Assembly (NCBI RefSeq): GCF_020400725.1
Contig: NZ_JAINVG010000072.1
Coordinates: 1 to 40,492, forward strand
Reading direction: 5' to 3'
Source of the DNA: Streptomyces sp. NK15101
Lineage (GTDB): Bacteria; Actinomycetota; Actinomycetes; Streptomycetales; Streptomycetaceae
DNA length: 40,492 bases
This document shows, piece after piece, positions 30,378-37,307 of this stretch. Numbering within the stretch: the stretch's first letter is position 1; each line of letters opens with the position of its first letter. The position numbers and the translations under genes are program-made. The notes beneath the pieces are model-generated. The model searched no databases. It was given only the letters and a program-made list of their open reading frames with translations, and had not been told where the DNA came from.

Positions 30378-31241
30378 ATGACCGCCCTGTTCGCCCTGGC
30401 CACCAGCCTTCTCTGGGGCCTCGCCGACTTCGGGGGCGGACTCCTCACCCGCCGGATCCCCGCCCTCACCGTCGTCGTGGTCTCCCAGGTCCTCGCGGTC
30501 CTCGTCCTGGGCGCGATCGTCCTCGCGACCGGCGCCTGGACCGAGGCGGGCCCCCAGCTCTGGTACGCGGTCGGGGCGGGCGTCGTCGGACCGGCGGCCA
30601 TGCTCGCGTTCTACAAGGCGCTCGCGCTCGGCCCCATGGGCGTGGTCTCCCCGCTCGGCTCCCTCGGCGTCGTCGTCCCCGTCTCCGTCGGCCTGCTCGT
30701 CGGCGACCGGCCGGGACTGCTCCAGTTCGCCGGGATCGGGGTGGCGATCCTCGGCGTGGTGCTCGCGGGCGGTCCGGAGCTGCGCGGGGCGCCCGTCCAG
30801 CGCCAGGCGGTCCTGCTGACCCTGGTGGCCGCCTTCGGCTTCGGCTCGGTGATGGCGCTCATCGCCGAGGCGTCCACGACCGTCACGGGCCTGTTCCTCG
30901 CCCTCTTCGTCCAGCGCGTCACCAACGTCCTGGTCGGCGGCGGAGCGCTGTACGCCTCGGTGCGCCGCGGCGGCCGCGCGCTGCCCGAGGGCGGGACCCG
31001 GGTCGTCGGCGCCGCGCTCCCGGCCCTCGCCTTCGTGGGCCTCGCGGACGTCGCCGCCAACGGCACGTACGCGATGGCCGCGCAGCAGGGCCCGGTCACC
31101 GTCGCCGCCGTCCTCGCCAGCCTCTACCCGGTCGTCACGGCCCTCGCGGCCCGCGGCGTCCTCAAGGAACGCCTCCGCGCCGTCCAGGCGGCGGGCGCGG
31201 GCCTCGCCCTGGTGGGCACGGTCCTCCTGGCGACGGGCTAG
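30378..31241 (+). CDS. EamA/DMT-superfamily transporter
   Basis: A 287-residue inner-membrane exporter of about ten helices with two EamA repeats (ATSLLWGLADFGGGLLTRRIPALTVVVVSQ and LTLVAAFGFGSVMALIAEASTTVTGLFLALFVQR). It ends typically with LASLYPVVTALAARGVLKERLRAVQAAGAGLALVGTVLL. Substrates in this family are amino acids, metabolites or drugs; none can be assigned. ATG 30378 has GAGGA close upstream. The divergent XRE-cupin regulator probably senses the exported compound. It converges on the acyltransferase with 43 bp between stops, where an imperfect GAAGC...GCTTC hairpin (31241-31260) may terminate. Confidence 0.88.
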   Translation: MTALFALATSLLWGLADFGGGLLTRRIPALTVVVVSQVLAVLVLGAIVLATGAWTEAGPQLWYAVGAGVVGPAAMLAFYKALALGPMGVVSPLGSLGVVVPVSVGLLVGDRPGLLQFAGIGVAILGVVLAGGPELRGAPVQRQAVLLTLVAAFGFGSVMALIAEASTTVTGLFLALFVQRVTNVLVGGGALYASVRRGGRALPEGGTRVVGAALPALAFVGLADVAANGTYAMAAQQGPVTVAAVLASLYPVVTALAARGVLKERLRAVQAAGAGLALVGTVLLATG

Positions 31242-31284
31242 AAGCGGCGTCGCCGGCTTCGCACGCCCGCCGGGCCGGGCCGGA

Positions 31285-32052
31285 TCACGACGGCACGGAC
31301 TCGGAGCTGCCCGCGCGCTGCGCCTCCCAGACCGCCAGCGCAGCGAGCTGCTCCGGGGTGACGTGCTCCGGGATCGGGGTCGGGGCGGGGGTGCGGAGCG
31401 GGGGCTGCCAGCCGTTCTCCGGGTCCCAGCTGCGGACGACCTTCGCCGGGGCTCCCGCCACGACCGAGTGGTCCGGGACCTCGCCGCGCACCACCGCGCC
31501 CGCCGCGACGACGACGTTGCGGCCGAGGCGCGCGCCGGGAAGGACCACCGCGCCCGTGCCGAGCCAGCAGCCGGGACCGATGGAGACGGGTTCCGAGCGG
31601 GGCCACTGGCGGCCGACGGGCTCGTCGGGATCGTCGTAACTGTGGTTGGTCGAGGTGATGTAGACGTACGGGCCGCAGTACGTGTCCGAGCCGATCGTCA
31701 CCTTCGCGTCGGCGATGACGTGGCTGCCCCTCCCGAGGACGACCCCGTCCCCCAGGGTCAGGACCGTGTCGGGCCCGAGGTCGAGGTCCGGCAGCATCCC
31801 CGCCGTCAGCGTGACCTGCTCGGCGATGATGCAGCACTCGCCGATCTCGATCCACGGCTCGCCGAAGACCGTGCCCTGCGGGAAGGCGAGCCGGGTGCCC
31901 GCGCCGAGGCGGCGGAACCGCAGCTTCCCCGGGTGCTCGGCGGTGACGGAGCCGGCCTGCTGCACCCAGCGCCAGCCACCCTGTACGGCACGGGCGAGGA
32001 CCCTGCGCCGCCAGGCGGCGAGGGATGAGAACGTGTTTCTGTTCCTGGGCAC
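31285..32052 (-). CDS. Left-handed beta-helix (hexapeptide) acyltransferase
   Basis: A 255-residue protein with hexapeptide repeats over about 65-210, ending GTGAVVLPGARLGRNVVVAAGAVVRGEVPDHSVVAGAPAKVVRSWDP. This is the typical C-terminal coil and hook of LbH O- or N-acetyltransferases. TSTNHSYDDPDEPVGRQ carries the catalytic-type His. The N-terminal ~60 residues are basic and helical. The acceptor (sugar, lipid or cell-wall component) is not evident. GTG 32052 is the only nearby start. The gene is divergent from the gamma-carbonic anhydrase homologue, itself a beta-helix protein. Confidence 0.88.
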   Translation of the reverse strand: MPRNRNTFSSLAAWRRRVLARAVQGGWRWVQQAGSVTAEHPGKLRFRRLGAGTRLAFPQGTVFGEPWIEIGECCIIAEQVTLTAGMLPDLDLGPDTVLTLGDGVVLGRGSHVIADAKVTIGSDTYCGPYVYITSTNHSYDDPDEPVGRQWPRSEPVSIGPGCWLGTGAVVLPGARLGRNVVVAAGAVVRGEVPDHSVVAGAPAKVVRSWDPENGWQPPLRTPAPTPIPEHVTPEQLAALAVWEAQRAGSSESVPS

Positions 32053-32123
32053 CCGGCCACCGTAGTCGGAGCCGTCGTACCTGATCAGTGCGGTGCGCTG
32101 TGATGTCCGTCATGAGCACGGCA

Positions 32124-32152
32124 TAGGCTGCGCCCGGGGGTGCCCCCGGGCG
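32124..32152 (+). promoter_or_regulatory. -10 box followed by perfect 10-bp hairpin in the gamma-CA leader
   Basis: TAGGCT (32124-32129) is a good -10. Starting two bases later, CGCCCGGGGG (32131-32140) pairs perfectly with CCCCCGGGCG (32143-32152) across a 2-nt loop. Transcription would begin within or just at the stem, giving an mRNA with a hairpin at its extreme 5' end, or an operator at +1. Confidence 0.45.
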
Positions 32153-32199
32153 TGACACGACGGCTGACGATCCCAGGATCCGACGATCAGGAGCGAACC

Positions 32200-32727
32200 A
32201 TGACAGAGGCGTTGATCAAGGGAGTGGGCGGCAAGGAGCCGCGGATCGATGCGACCGCCTTCACCGCCCCGACCTCCGTGGTGCTCGGCGAGGTCACGCT
32301 CGGCGCCCGCGCCGGCATCTGGTACCACGCGGTGCTGCGGGCGGACTGCGGCCCGATCTCGATCGGCGAGGACTCCAACGTCCAGGACAACTGCACGGTC
32401 CACGTCGATCCCGGTTTCCCCGTCTCGATCGGGGACCGGGTGACCGTCGGCCACAACGCGACCGTGCACGGCTGCGTGATCGAGGACGACGTGCTCGTCG
32501 GCATGGGCGCCACCGTCCTCAACGGGGCCCGGATCGGCGCCGGCTCGCTCGTCGCCGCCCAGGCGCTCGTCCCGCAGGGAATGGAGATCCCGCCGGGCTC
32601 GCTGGTCGCGGGGGTCCCGGCGAAGGTACGCCGCCCGCTGACCGACGAGGAGAAGGCGGGGATCCGGCTGAACGCCGAGATGTACCTGCACCTCGCCAAG
32701 GTCCACGCGGAGGCCTTCCGGGACTGA
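32200..32727 (+). CDS. Gamma-carbonic anhydrase family protein
   Basis: A 175-residue left-handed beta-helix trimer. The zinc ligands of the gamma-CA family are visible: His68 in NCTVHVD, then His85 and His90 in GHNATVHGC. The sequence follows the YrdA/PaaY-like pattern (GIWYHAVLRADCGPISIGEDSNVQDNCTVH), so CO2 hydration is possible, but many such homologues have other or no proven activity. ATG 32200 has AGGAG with a 7-nt spacer. The leader carries a perfect 10-bp hairpin. It ends upstream of a repeat-rich bidirectional terminator region shared with DedA. Confidence 0.9.
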   Translation: MTEALIKGVGGKEPRIDATAFTAPTSVVLGEVTLGARAGIWYHAVLRADCGPISIGEDSNVQDNCTVHVDPGFPVSIGDRVTVGHNATVHGCVIEDDVLVGMGATVLNGARIGAGSLVAAQALVPQGMEIPPGSLVAGVPAKVRRPLTDEEKAGIRLNAEMYLHLAKVHAEAFRD

Positions 32728-32740
32728 GGCCCGGCACGGT

Positions 32741-32874
32741 GGAGGGCGGCACCGCGCGACGGGAGCGCCGCCCTCGCCCTCGCCCACCACGGGAGCGCCG
32801 CCCCCGCCGCATCGCGGGGACGCCGCCCTCGCCGCACGACGGAGGGCGGCACCCGGTCGGGGTGCCGCCCTCCG
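32741..32874. terminator. Bidirectional terminator with 25-bp repeats between gamma-CA and DedA
   Basis: A perfect 15-bp stem (32840-32854 with 32860-32874) and 5-nt loop lies between the two convergent stops. Its left arm sequence GGAGGGCGGCACC also occurs exactly 100 bp earlier (32741-32753). In between, three related units of 25-30 bp (each G-rich then CGCCGCCCTCGCC-like) can offer alternative pairings. Termination is well supported; the repeat expansion is unexplained. Confidence 0.75.
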
Positions 32875-32897
32875 CTCCGTACGCGTGCGGTCCGCGC

Positions 32898-33551
32898 TCA
32901 GTCCGTCGCGGGGACCGGCTCCGGCTCCGCGGTCCCGCTCCGCTGCGCCGCCGCCTTCCTGGCGCGGTTCCTGACGACCAGCATCGAGGCGATGCCGATC
33001 AGCACGGCGAGGACGAGGCCCAGCCAGGAGAAGCGCTTGAGCCAGGCCTCGGCGACGATGCCGACCGAGTAGACGACGGCCGTCGTGCCGCCGGCCCACA
33101 CGATGCCGCCGAGGACGTTGGCGACGAGGAACTTCCAGTACGGCATGTGCAGCACGCCCGCCAGCGGCCCCGCGAAGATGCGGAGGAGGGCGATGAAGCG
33201 GCCGAAGAAGACCGCCCACATGCCCCACTTCTGGAAGGAGCTCTCGGCGAGCCCGATGTTGGCCTCGCTGAAGTGCTTGGGGAACTTCCTGCCCAGCCAG
33301 GCGAGCAGCGGCCGTCCGCCCTTGCGGCCGATCGCGTATCCGATCGAGTCGCCGACGATCGCGCCGACGGTGGCGCAGGCGCCGAGGACGTACGGATTGA
33401 TGTCGCCGTGCTGCGAGGCGAGCAGCGCCGAGCTCACGAGCACGATCTCGCCCGGGAGCGGGATGCCGAGGCTCTCCAGCCCGATCACCACCCCCACAAG
33501 GACGTAGACGGCGACCGCGGGGATCGTCTCCAGCCACTCCTGGACGTGCAA
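32898..33551 (-). CDS. DedA-family membrane protein
   Basis: A 217-residue protein with 4-5 hydrophobic segments. The DedA signature is visible: ESLGIPLPGEIVLVSSALLA, GDSIGYAIGRKGGR, and FFGRFIALLRIFAGPLAGVLHMPYWKFLVANVLGGIVWA, where the FGRF and R...AG residues are conserved. DedA proteins are membrane lipid-carrier flippases and influence proton-motive force and envelope integrity. The start is TTG 33551: GGAGG lies 7 nt upstream and no ATG or GTG fits. A TAGGCT -10-like hexamer on the minus strand (33627-33622) gives a leader of about 64 nt. Confidence 0.92.
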   Translation of the reverse strand: MHVQEWLETIPAVAVYVLVGVVIGLESLGIPLPGEIVLVSSALLASQHGDINPYVLGACATVGAIVGDSIGYAIGRKGGRPLLAWLGRKFPKHFSEANIGLAESSFQKWGMWAVFFGRFIALLRIFAGPLAGVLHMPYWKFLVANVLGGIVWAGGTTAVVYSVGIVAEAWLKRFSWLGLVLAVLIGIASMLVVRNRARKAAAQRSGTAEPEPVPATD

Positions 33552-33904
33552 CGCGCTTCCTCCCGTGTCGGCTGCTCAGCTGCTCGATTGCCCGGACACA
33601 CCTCGACGGGCACGCCGTGGAAGCCTACCCGGCCGAGGGGGCGAGGCCCTCCGACGAGCACCGCCCCCCATACGGACGCCCCCGCACCCCGGAGGGTTGC
33701 GAGGGCGTCGCGCGACGGCCGGAGACCGGGCGTCCGGCGTGGCGTCGACGCTCCTCAGCGCCCAGCGGGGCCTCGGGCCACGAGTCCGCGATGCCCGTCT
33801 CCACGCCGGCCCGCCTGCTTCGCGGCGCCCCTTACGGCAGGGCGGGCCTGGCGTTTCCGGACGGCAAAGTGGCATATGGCATCTATGAGGCCACGCGCTG
33901 CTCG
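33552..33904. other. Non-coding gap upstream of DedA
   Basis: The gap to the small gene at 33987 is 435 bp, including the hairpin listed separately. Frames stay open on both strands only because of GC bias, and none resembles a protein. The DedA promoter is probably near 33622. A less GC-rich island at about 33855-33895 contains CATATG and two TGGCAT copies and could be a plus-strand promoter or a binding site. No tRNA-like or IS-like structure is seen. Confidence 0.4.
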
Positions 33905-33960
33905 CAAGGACCCCGCTTCGGTGACGTGGTGGAGCCCACGTCACCGAAGCGGGGTCCTTG
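33905..33960. repeat. Perfect 25-bp inverted repeat (strong hairpin)
   Basis: Arms 33905-33929 and 33936-33960 are perfectly complementary around a 6-nt loop (TGGAGC); each arm contains CCCCGCTTCGGTGACG or its complement. It is the longest perfect stem in the window. It lies 26 bp before the start codon of the 59-residue gene, and its right arm covers that gene's -35 region. It may be a terminator, perhaps for minus-strand transcripts arriving from LysE. Confidence 0.7.
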
Positions 33961-33986
33961 TCAGACCCGGGCCGTAGCCTTGACTC

Positions 33987-34166
33987 ATGCTCGATTCGCA
34001 CAGAGAGACCCCCAGCCCCGAAGCCCTGAACGATGCCATCCGCACCCTGTGGGCCCGTGCCGGCGAACAGCGCCGCTCGCTGACGGCCGACGAGCAGCGG
34101 ATCTATCAGGTACTCGTGGCCGCGTGGGCCGAGGCGACGGGCGCCGAGCAGGAGCTCGCGGCCTAG
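33987..34166 (+). CDS. Small conserved-looking protein, 59 residues, unknown function
   Basis: The protein starts MLDSHRETPSPEALNDAIRTLW and continues ARAGEQRRSLTADEQRIYQ, then VLVAAWAEATGAEQELAA. It is acidic, amphipathic-helical and soluble, with G/C at nearly every third position, as expected for a real Streptomyces gene. TAGCCT at 33975-33980 is a good -10 placed 6 bp before ATG 33987, and no Shine-Dalgarno is present, so a leaderless mRNA is likely. I recall similar short unnamed proteins in Streptomyces but cannot name a family. It stands alone between a perfect 25-bp hairpin and a 257-bp gap with no gene I can support. Function unknown; perhaps a small regulator or partner protein. Confidence 0.65.
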   Translation: MLDSHRETPSPEALNDAIRTLWARAGEQRRSLTADEQRIYQVLVAAWAEATGAEQELAA

Positions 34167-34423
34167 GTCCTGTCCGGAAAGCCCCACCCGGGCCGGGGCC
34201 CCGACGGGGCGGCGGGAGGCCGCGCCGACGGCACGCGCCTGAAACCGGCACCATCAGCGCCCCACCGGCCTCGACGCCCTCGCCCGAAGGCACAGGGGGC
34301 GTCGCTCACCTGCCTGAAAGGTCGGCGAGGCCTGAGAGCCGTCGGGCGGGGCGGGTGGAAAACGCCGTCACGCTCGGCCTCGTCCGCAGGGTCGCACCGG
34401 TCTCACGGATGCACGTGCACGGC

Positions 34424-35068
34424 TCAGGCCGAGACAGGCGTACGGGACAGGGCCGTGCGCAGCGCGAAGACACCGAGCAGACCGCCTGCCGCGAACCGCT
34501 GAGCGGTCATCACGCGGGGCCGGGCGGCCAGGAACCCCGACACCCGTGCCGCGCCCAGCATGACGAGAGCGTTCACGGAGATCCCCACGATGATCTGCAC
34601 ACTACCGAGCTGCAGCAGTTGCGCCCAGGCCGGACCCGCCTGCGAATCCATGAACTGGGGCAGAAGAGCGGCGTACATGAGGGCGATCTTGGGGTTGAGC
34701 AGGTTGGTCAGGAGGCCCATCGAGAACAGGCGGGCGTCGGAGACGGGAGGCAGGTCCTGGGCCGGAGCGAAGGGTGAGCGGCCACCGGGTTTGAGCATGG
34801 TCCAGGCCAGATAGGCCAGGTAGGCGGCCCCGGCGAGCTTGACCACCGTGAACGCCAGCGGCACGGCGGCGAACAACGCGGACAGGCCGGCGGCCGCGGC
34901 CAGCAGGTAGCACAGGAACCCCACGGCGGTCCCGCTCAGGCTGACCAGGCCCGCCCTGCGGCCCTGCGTGATCGCGCGGGAGGCGAGATGGATCATGTTC
35001 GGTCCCGGAGTCAGGGCCATGCCCAATTCGACCAGGGCCACTCCCCCCACTGCGGCCAGACTGATCAC
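34424..35068 (-). CDS. LysE/RhtB-family amino-acid exporter
   Basis: A 214-residue protein with about six membrane helices. The family N-terminal motif GMALTPGPNMIHLASRAITQGRRAGLVSLSGTAVG is at about 16-50, and the NLLNPKIALMYAALLPQF segment at about 122-140. It exports amino acids or homoserine-lactone-like solutes; the exact substrate cannot be assigned. GTG 35068 has GGGAG 7 nt upstream. There is no neighbouring LysG-type regulator, so its control is unclear. A perfect 10-bp palindrome, TGCACGTGCA, lies just past its stop (34410-34419). Confidence 0.9.
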   Translation of the reverse strand: MISLAAVGGVALVELGMALTPGPNMIHLASRAITQGRRAGLVSLSGTAVGFLCYLLAAAAGLSALFAAVPLAFTVVKLAGAAYLAYLAWTMLKPGGRSPFAPAQDLPPVSDARLFSMGLLTNLLNPKIALMYAALLPQFMDSQAGPAWAQLLQLGSVQIIVGISVNALVMLGAARVSGFLAARPRVMTAQRFAAGGLLGVFALRTALSRTPVSA

Positions 35069-35377
35069 TGTCGACTCCCGATCGTCTGCCGGGCACTTGG
35101 CACCCGGCGTGGGCGGCGCCCGGCGGCTGCGACGTGTCGGCAGTGCCTGAGTGCCCGTGTCGCCCGCTCAGGATACGGCCCTGCCGTTCGGCGCCTCCGC
35201 GCGCCCTCGTTCCAGCCGGCCGACGGCATCGACGACCGCCCCGTGAACACGCCGGCGATTTCCGGGGGTCCGGCGGAACACGAGGCGTGCCGCGGCCCGG
35301 ACGACGGCTTCCACACCCCGCGTCACGCCTTCGCCTCGGTGCGGCCGGACGCGGGAAGGTCCGAGCGAGTCAGAGGC
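35069..35377. other. 309-bp gap between LysE and thioesterase genes
   Basis: No gene is supported. The plus frame through about 35205-35345 has G/C-ending codons like a coding region (reading FQPADGIDDRPVNTPAISGG), but I recognise no family and it lacks a convincing start and stop, so it may be a decayed gene fragment. TATCCT on the minus strand near 35177-35172 is a weak -10 candidate for LysE. Confidence 0.3.
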
Positions 35378-35830
35378 TCATCCGTTGGGTCGAAGCGTCC
35401 ACACGACGGTCATCTCGCCGGTCACGGCGCCGTCCGCACGGGTGATGTCGATCCGCACCGGGAACTCCGGCCGCTGTCCGGCGTCGAGCTCGGCGACGAC
35501 CTCGGCGGCGGGGCGGCCGAGGGTGGCGGTGGCCGTGACGACGCCCATGGCCAGCTTCTTGTAGCCGATCTCGGCCCTGACGGCGAGCGGGACCGCGCGG
35601 CCCAGCTGGTCGCCGAAGGCGGCGAGCACGATGGCGCCGCTGGCGGACTCGGCGAGGGTGAACATCGCTCCGGCGTGCGGGCCGCCGACGTGGTTGTGGT
35701 AGGCGGGCTGGTCCGGGAGGCGCACGACGGCGCGCTCGGCGGTGGTCTCCAGGAACTCCAGGTTCAGGGTTCCGGCCATGGGGACCGTGGCGGCGAGCAT
35801 CTCGCCGACGGACATCTGGTCTGCGCTCAT
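35378..35830 (-). CDS. Hotdog-fold thioesterase (PaaI/DUF4442-like)
   Basis: A 150-residue single hotdog-domain protein. The central-helix region HNHVGGPHAGAMFTLAESASGAIVLAAFGD (about 45-75) carries the HVGGPHAGAMF type of motif in which acyl-CoA thioesterases place their catalytic Asn/Asp and Gly residues. The C-terminal strands hold GVVTATATLGRP and VRIDITRADGAVTGEMTVVWTLRP. The substrate (acyl-CoA or aryl-CoA) is unknown. ATG 35830 is supported by TAACAT on the minus strand (35844-35839), 8 bp upstream, so the mRNA is probably leaderless. Divergent from the PQ-rich surface protein (106 bp between starts). Confidence 0.85.
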   Translation of the reverse strand: MSADQMSVGEMLAATVPMAGTLNLEFLETTAERAVVRLPDQPAYHNHVGGPHAGAMFTLAESASGAIVLAAFGDQLGRAVPLAVRAEIGYKKLAMGVVTATATLGRPAAEVVAELDAGQRPEFPVRIDITRADGAVTGEMTVVWTLRPNG

Positions 35831-35922
35831 GGACCGGGATGTTACCCATCAGTAGCAGCCTTGGCCATCCCCTGCCCGAGCCCCGCACGGGGGCGGACGT
35901 GGTCGAGCGGCCCCCGCACCTC

Positions 35923-35928
35923 TATGGT
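35923..35928 (+). promoter_or_regulatory. -10 box of the PQ-rich surface protein gene
   Basis: TATGGT lies 8 bp before ATG 35937 and there is no Shine-Dalgarno, so a leaderless mRNA is likely. No clear -35 is visible about 17 bp upstream. Confidence 0.45.
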
Positions 35929-35936
35929 TACTGGCC

Positions 35937-37055
35937 ATGTGGCCAGGACAGCAGCCGCCCGGGGGCGAGCAGAACCCGCAGGACCAGAGTCAGAACCCCT
36001 ACCAGCAGTCGGGGTACCAGCAGCCGAACCCGTATCAGCAGCCGCCGACCCAGCCCGGGTATCCGCAGCAGCCGCCGACGCAGCCCGGCTACCCGCAGCA
36101 GCCCCCGGCCCAGCCGGGCTACCCGCAGCAGGGGTACGGGCAGCAGCCGGGTTACCCCAACCCGTACCAGCAGCCGACCGTGCCGCAGCAGTACGCGGTG
36201 CCCGGCCCCGGACAGCCCGGCGGGCCCGACGGCGGGAAGAAGAAGCAGACGACGCTCGTGGCGATCGTCGCCGCCACCGCCGTGGTCGTCGCGGCCGGAG
36301 TCACCGGATTCCTGGTGCTCGGCAAGGACGACGGCGAGAAGGACACCGCCGCCGATCCCAAGCCGTCCGTCTCCGCCACAGACGCCTCGTCCGCCCCGGC
36401 GCCCGACCCGAGCCAGTCGTCCGGGATCGCCAACCCGCGCGACGGCGCGGCGCAGCAGCCGACGATCCCCGGCTGGAAGGTCGTCTACAACCCGAAGTAC
36501 GGCACACTCTTCGACGTGCCGCCGGAGTGGGAGGTGCACAAGCCGGGCTCGATCACCTACTTCGAGGACGAGAAGAAGGGCGGTGGCGTTCCGCTGGTCA
36601 CGATGTCCAGCCCCACGAGCCTCAAGAGCAAGTGGTGCACGTACGACGTCGACAAGAACGGCACCGACGAGACCTGGGGCCTGTCCACCGCGGGCACCAA
36701 GGGCGGCCAGGGCGCCAAGGACACCGCCGGCCTCGCCCGCAGCGAGGCCGGCACCTGGGTGTGGGGCGGCTACGCGCAGCACATGCCGCAGAGCACCATC
36801 AAGATCACCAAGTCCGTGCCGTACACCACGAAGTCCGGCCTCACCGGCAGCCTGGCAACCGCCACGGCGCCGGGCGTCAAGAAGCGGAACAAGTGCGAGA
36901 CGGACGGCAAGTCCATCGCCTTCTCCTTCAAGAACGCCGCCGGCGACTTCTCGACCTGGGTGCTCTACGGGGCCGACGGCGTCAAGGACGAGCTGCCCGA
37001 CGCGACGATCCGGCAGATCCTCTCCACGGTCCGGCTCGCCCCCTCCGGGTCCTGA
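35937..37055 (+). CDS. Membrane-anchored protein with PQ-rich cytoplasmic tail and extracellular domain
   Basis: A 372-residue type-II membrane protein. Residues 1-100 are Pro/Gln/Tyr-rich with YQQPNPYQQ and three copies of a PPTQPGYPQQ-like decapeptide. A KKK stop precedes one membrane helix at about 104-128 (TTLVAIVAATAVVVAAGVTGFLVLG). A Ser/Ala/Asp linker follows (about 132-175), then an extracellular domain starting IPGWKVVYNPKYGTLFDVPPEWEVHKPGSITYFED and containing two Cys that could pair. I believe the outer domain is DUF8017-like; its function is unknown. Such PQ tails occur in many Streptomyces membrane proteins. ATG 35937 fits the -10 box just upstream. A strong hairpin follows the stop. 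Confidence 0.85.
   Translation: MWPGQQPPGGEQNPQDQSQNPYQQSGYQQPNPYQQPPTQPGYPQQPPTQPGYPQQPPAQPGYPQQGYGQQPGYPNPYQQPTVPQQYAVPGPGQPGGPDGGKKKQTTLVAIVAATAVVVAAGVTGFLVLGKDDGEKDTAADPKPSVSATDASSAPAPDPSQSSGIANPRDGAAQQPTIPGWKVVYNPKYGTLFDVPPEWEVHKPGSITYFEDEKKGGGVPLVTMSSPTSLKSKWCTYDVDKNGTDETWGLSTAGTKGGQGAKDTAGLARSEAGTWVWGGYAQHMPQSTIKITKSVPYTTKSGLTGSLATATAPGVKKRNKCETDGKSIAFSFKNAAGDFSTWVLYGADGVKDELPDATIRQILSTVRLAPSGS
36042..36131 (+). repeat. Three 30-bp coding repeats (PPTQPGYPQQ)
   Basis: Units 36042-36071, 36072-36101 and 36102-36131 each encode a ten-residue PPxQPGYPQQ block with a few synonymous and one or two coding differences. They form part of the cytoplasmic tail; copy number may vary between strains. 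Confidence 0.85.
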
Positions 37056-37075
37056 CCCCGGCGTCCTCGCTCCTC

Positions 37076-37112
37076 CGGCCACCGGGACCGGCCGCTCCGG
37101 TCCCGGTGGCCG
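37076..37112 (+). terminator. 16-bp perfect hairpin after the surface protein gene
   Basis: Arms 37076-37091 and 37097-37112 are perfectly complementary around a 5-nt loop (CCGCT), 21 bp after the stop at 37055. A strong terminator even without a T-run. Confidence 0.8.
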
Positions 37113-37240
37113 TCTTCCGGGCCCATAGGCGGCCCGGTGGCCGGCTTCCGGCCCACGGGCGGCCCGGTGGCCGGCTTCCGGCCCACGGGCGGCCCGGTGG
37201 CCGGCTTCCGGCCCACGGGCGGCCCGGTGGCCGGATTCCC
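37111..37240. repeat. 30-bp intergenic tandem array
   Basis: Three identical units (37141-37170, 37171-37200, 37201-37230) are preceded by a diverged copy (37111-37140) that begins in the terminator arm, and followed by a partial copy (37231-37240). Each unit contains CCGGCTTCCGG and other short dyads. It lies between the terminator at 37076-37112 and the MFS promoter, so it is not translated. Confidence 0.9.
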
Positions 37241-37271
37241 GCGGGGTGACGGACCGTCCGGACATATCAGG

Positions 37272-37301
37272 TTGGCAGTACGGGCAGGAGCCGGGGATAG
37301 T
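37272..37301 (+). promoter_or_regulatory. Promoter of the MFS transporter gene
   Basis: TTGGCA (37272-37277) and GATAGT (37296-37301) are 18 bp apart, and the -10 ends 6 bp before GTG 37308. This supports a leaderless mRNA and fixes the start codon downstream of the 30-bp array. Confidence 0.65.
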
Positions 37302-37307
37302 CCCGGG

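Noticed and set aside
32200..32727. Secreted or membrane form of the gamma-carbonic anhydrase
   Set aside because: No signal peptide or hydrophobic segment is visible; ATG 32200 has a clear Shine-Dalgarno and the fold begins immediately.
33617..33904. Plus-strand protein upstream of the 25-bp hairpin
   Set aside because: The frame would translate straight through the hairpin, has no recognisable domain or Shine-Dalgarno, and its third-position bias is weak.
34988..37249. 753-codon plus-strand frame crossing LysE, the thioesterase and the surface-protein gene
   Set aside because: It runs through three supported genes in the wrong frame or strand and through an intergenic repeat.
37137..37307. 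Upstream GTG start for the MFS transporter giving AGFRPTGGPV repeats
   Set aside because: The promoter at 37272-37301 lies downstream of it, the region is an intergenic tandem array, and the MFS fold starts after 37308.
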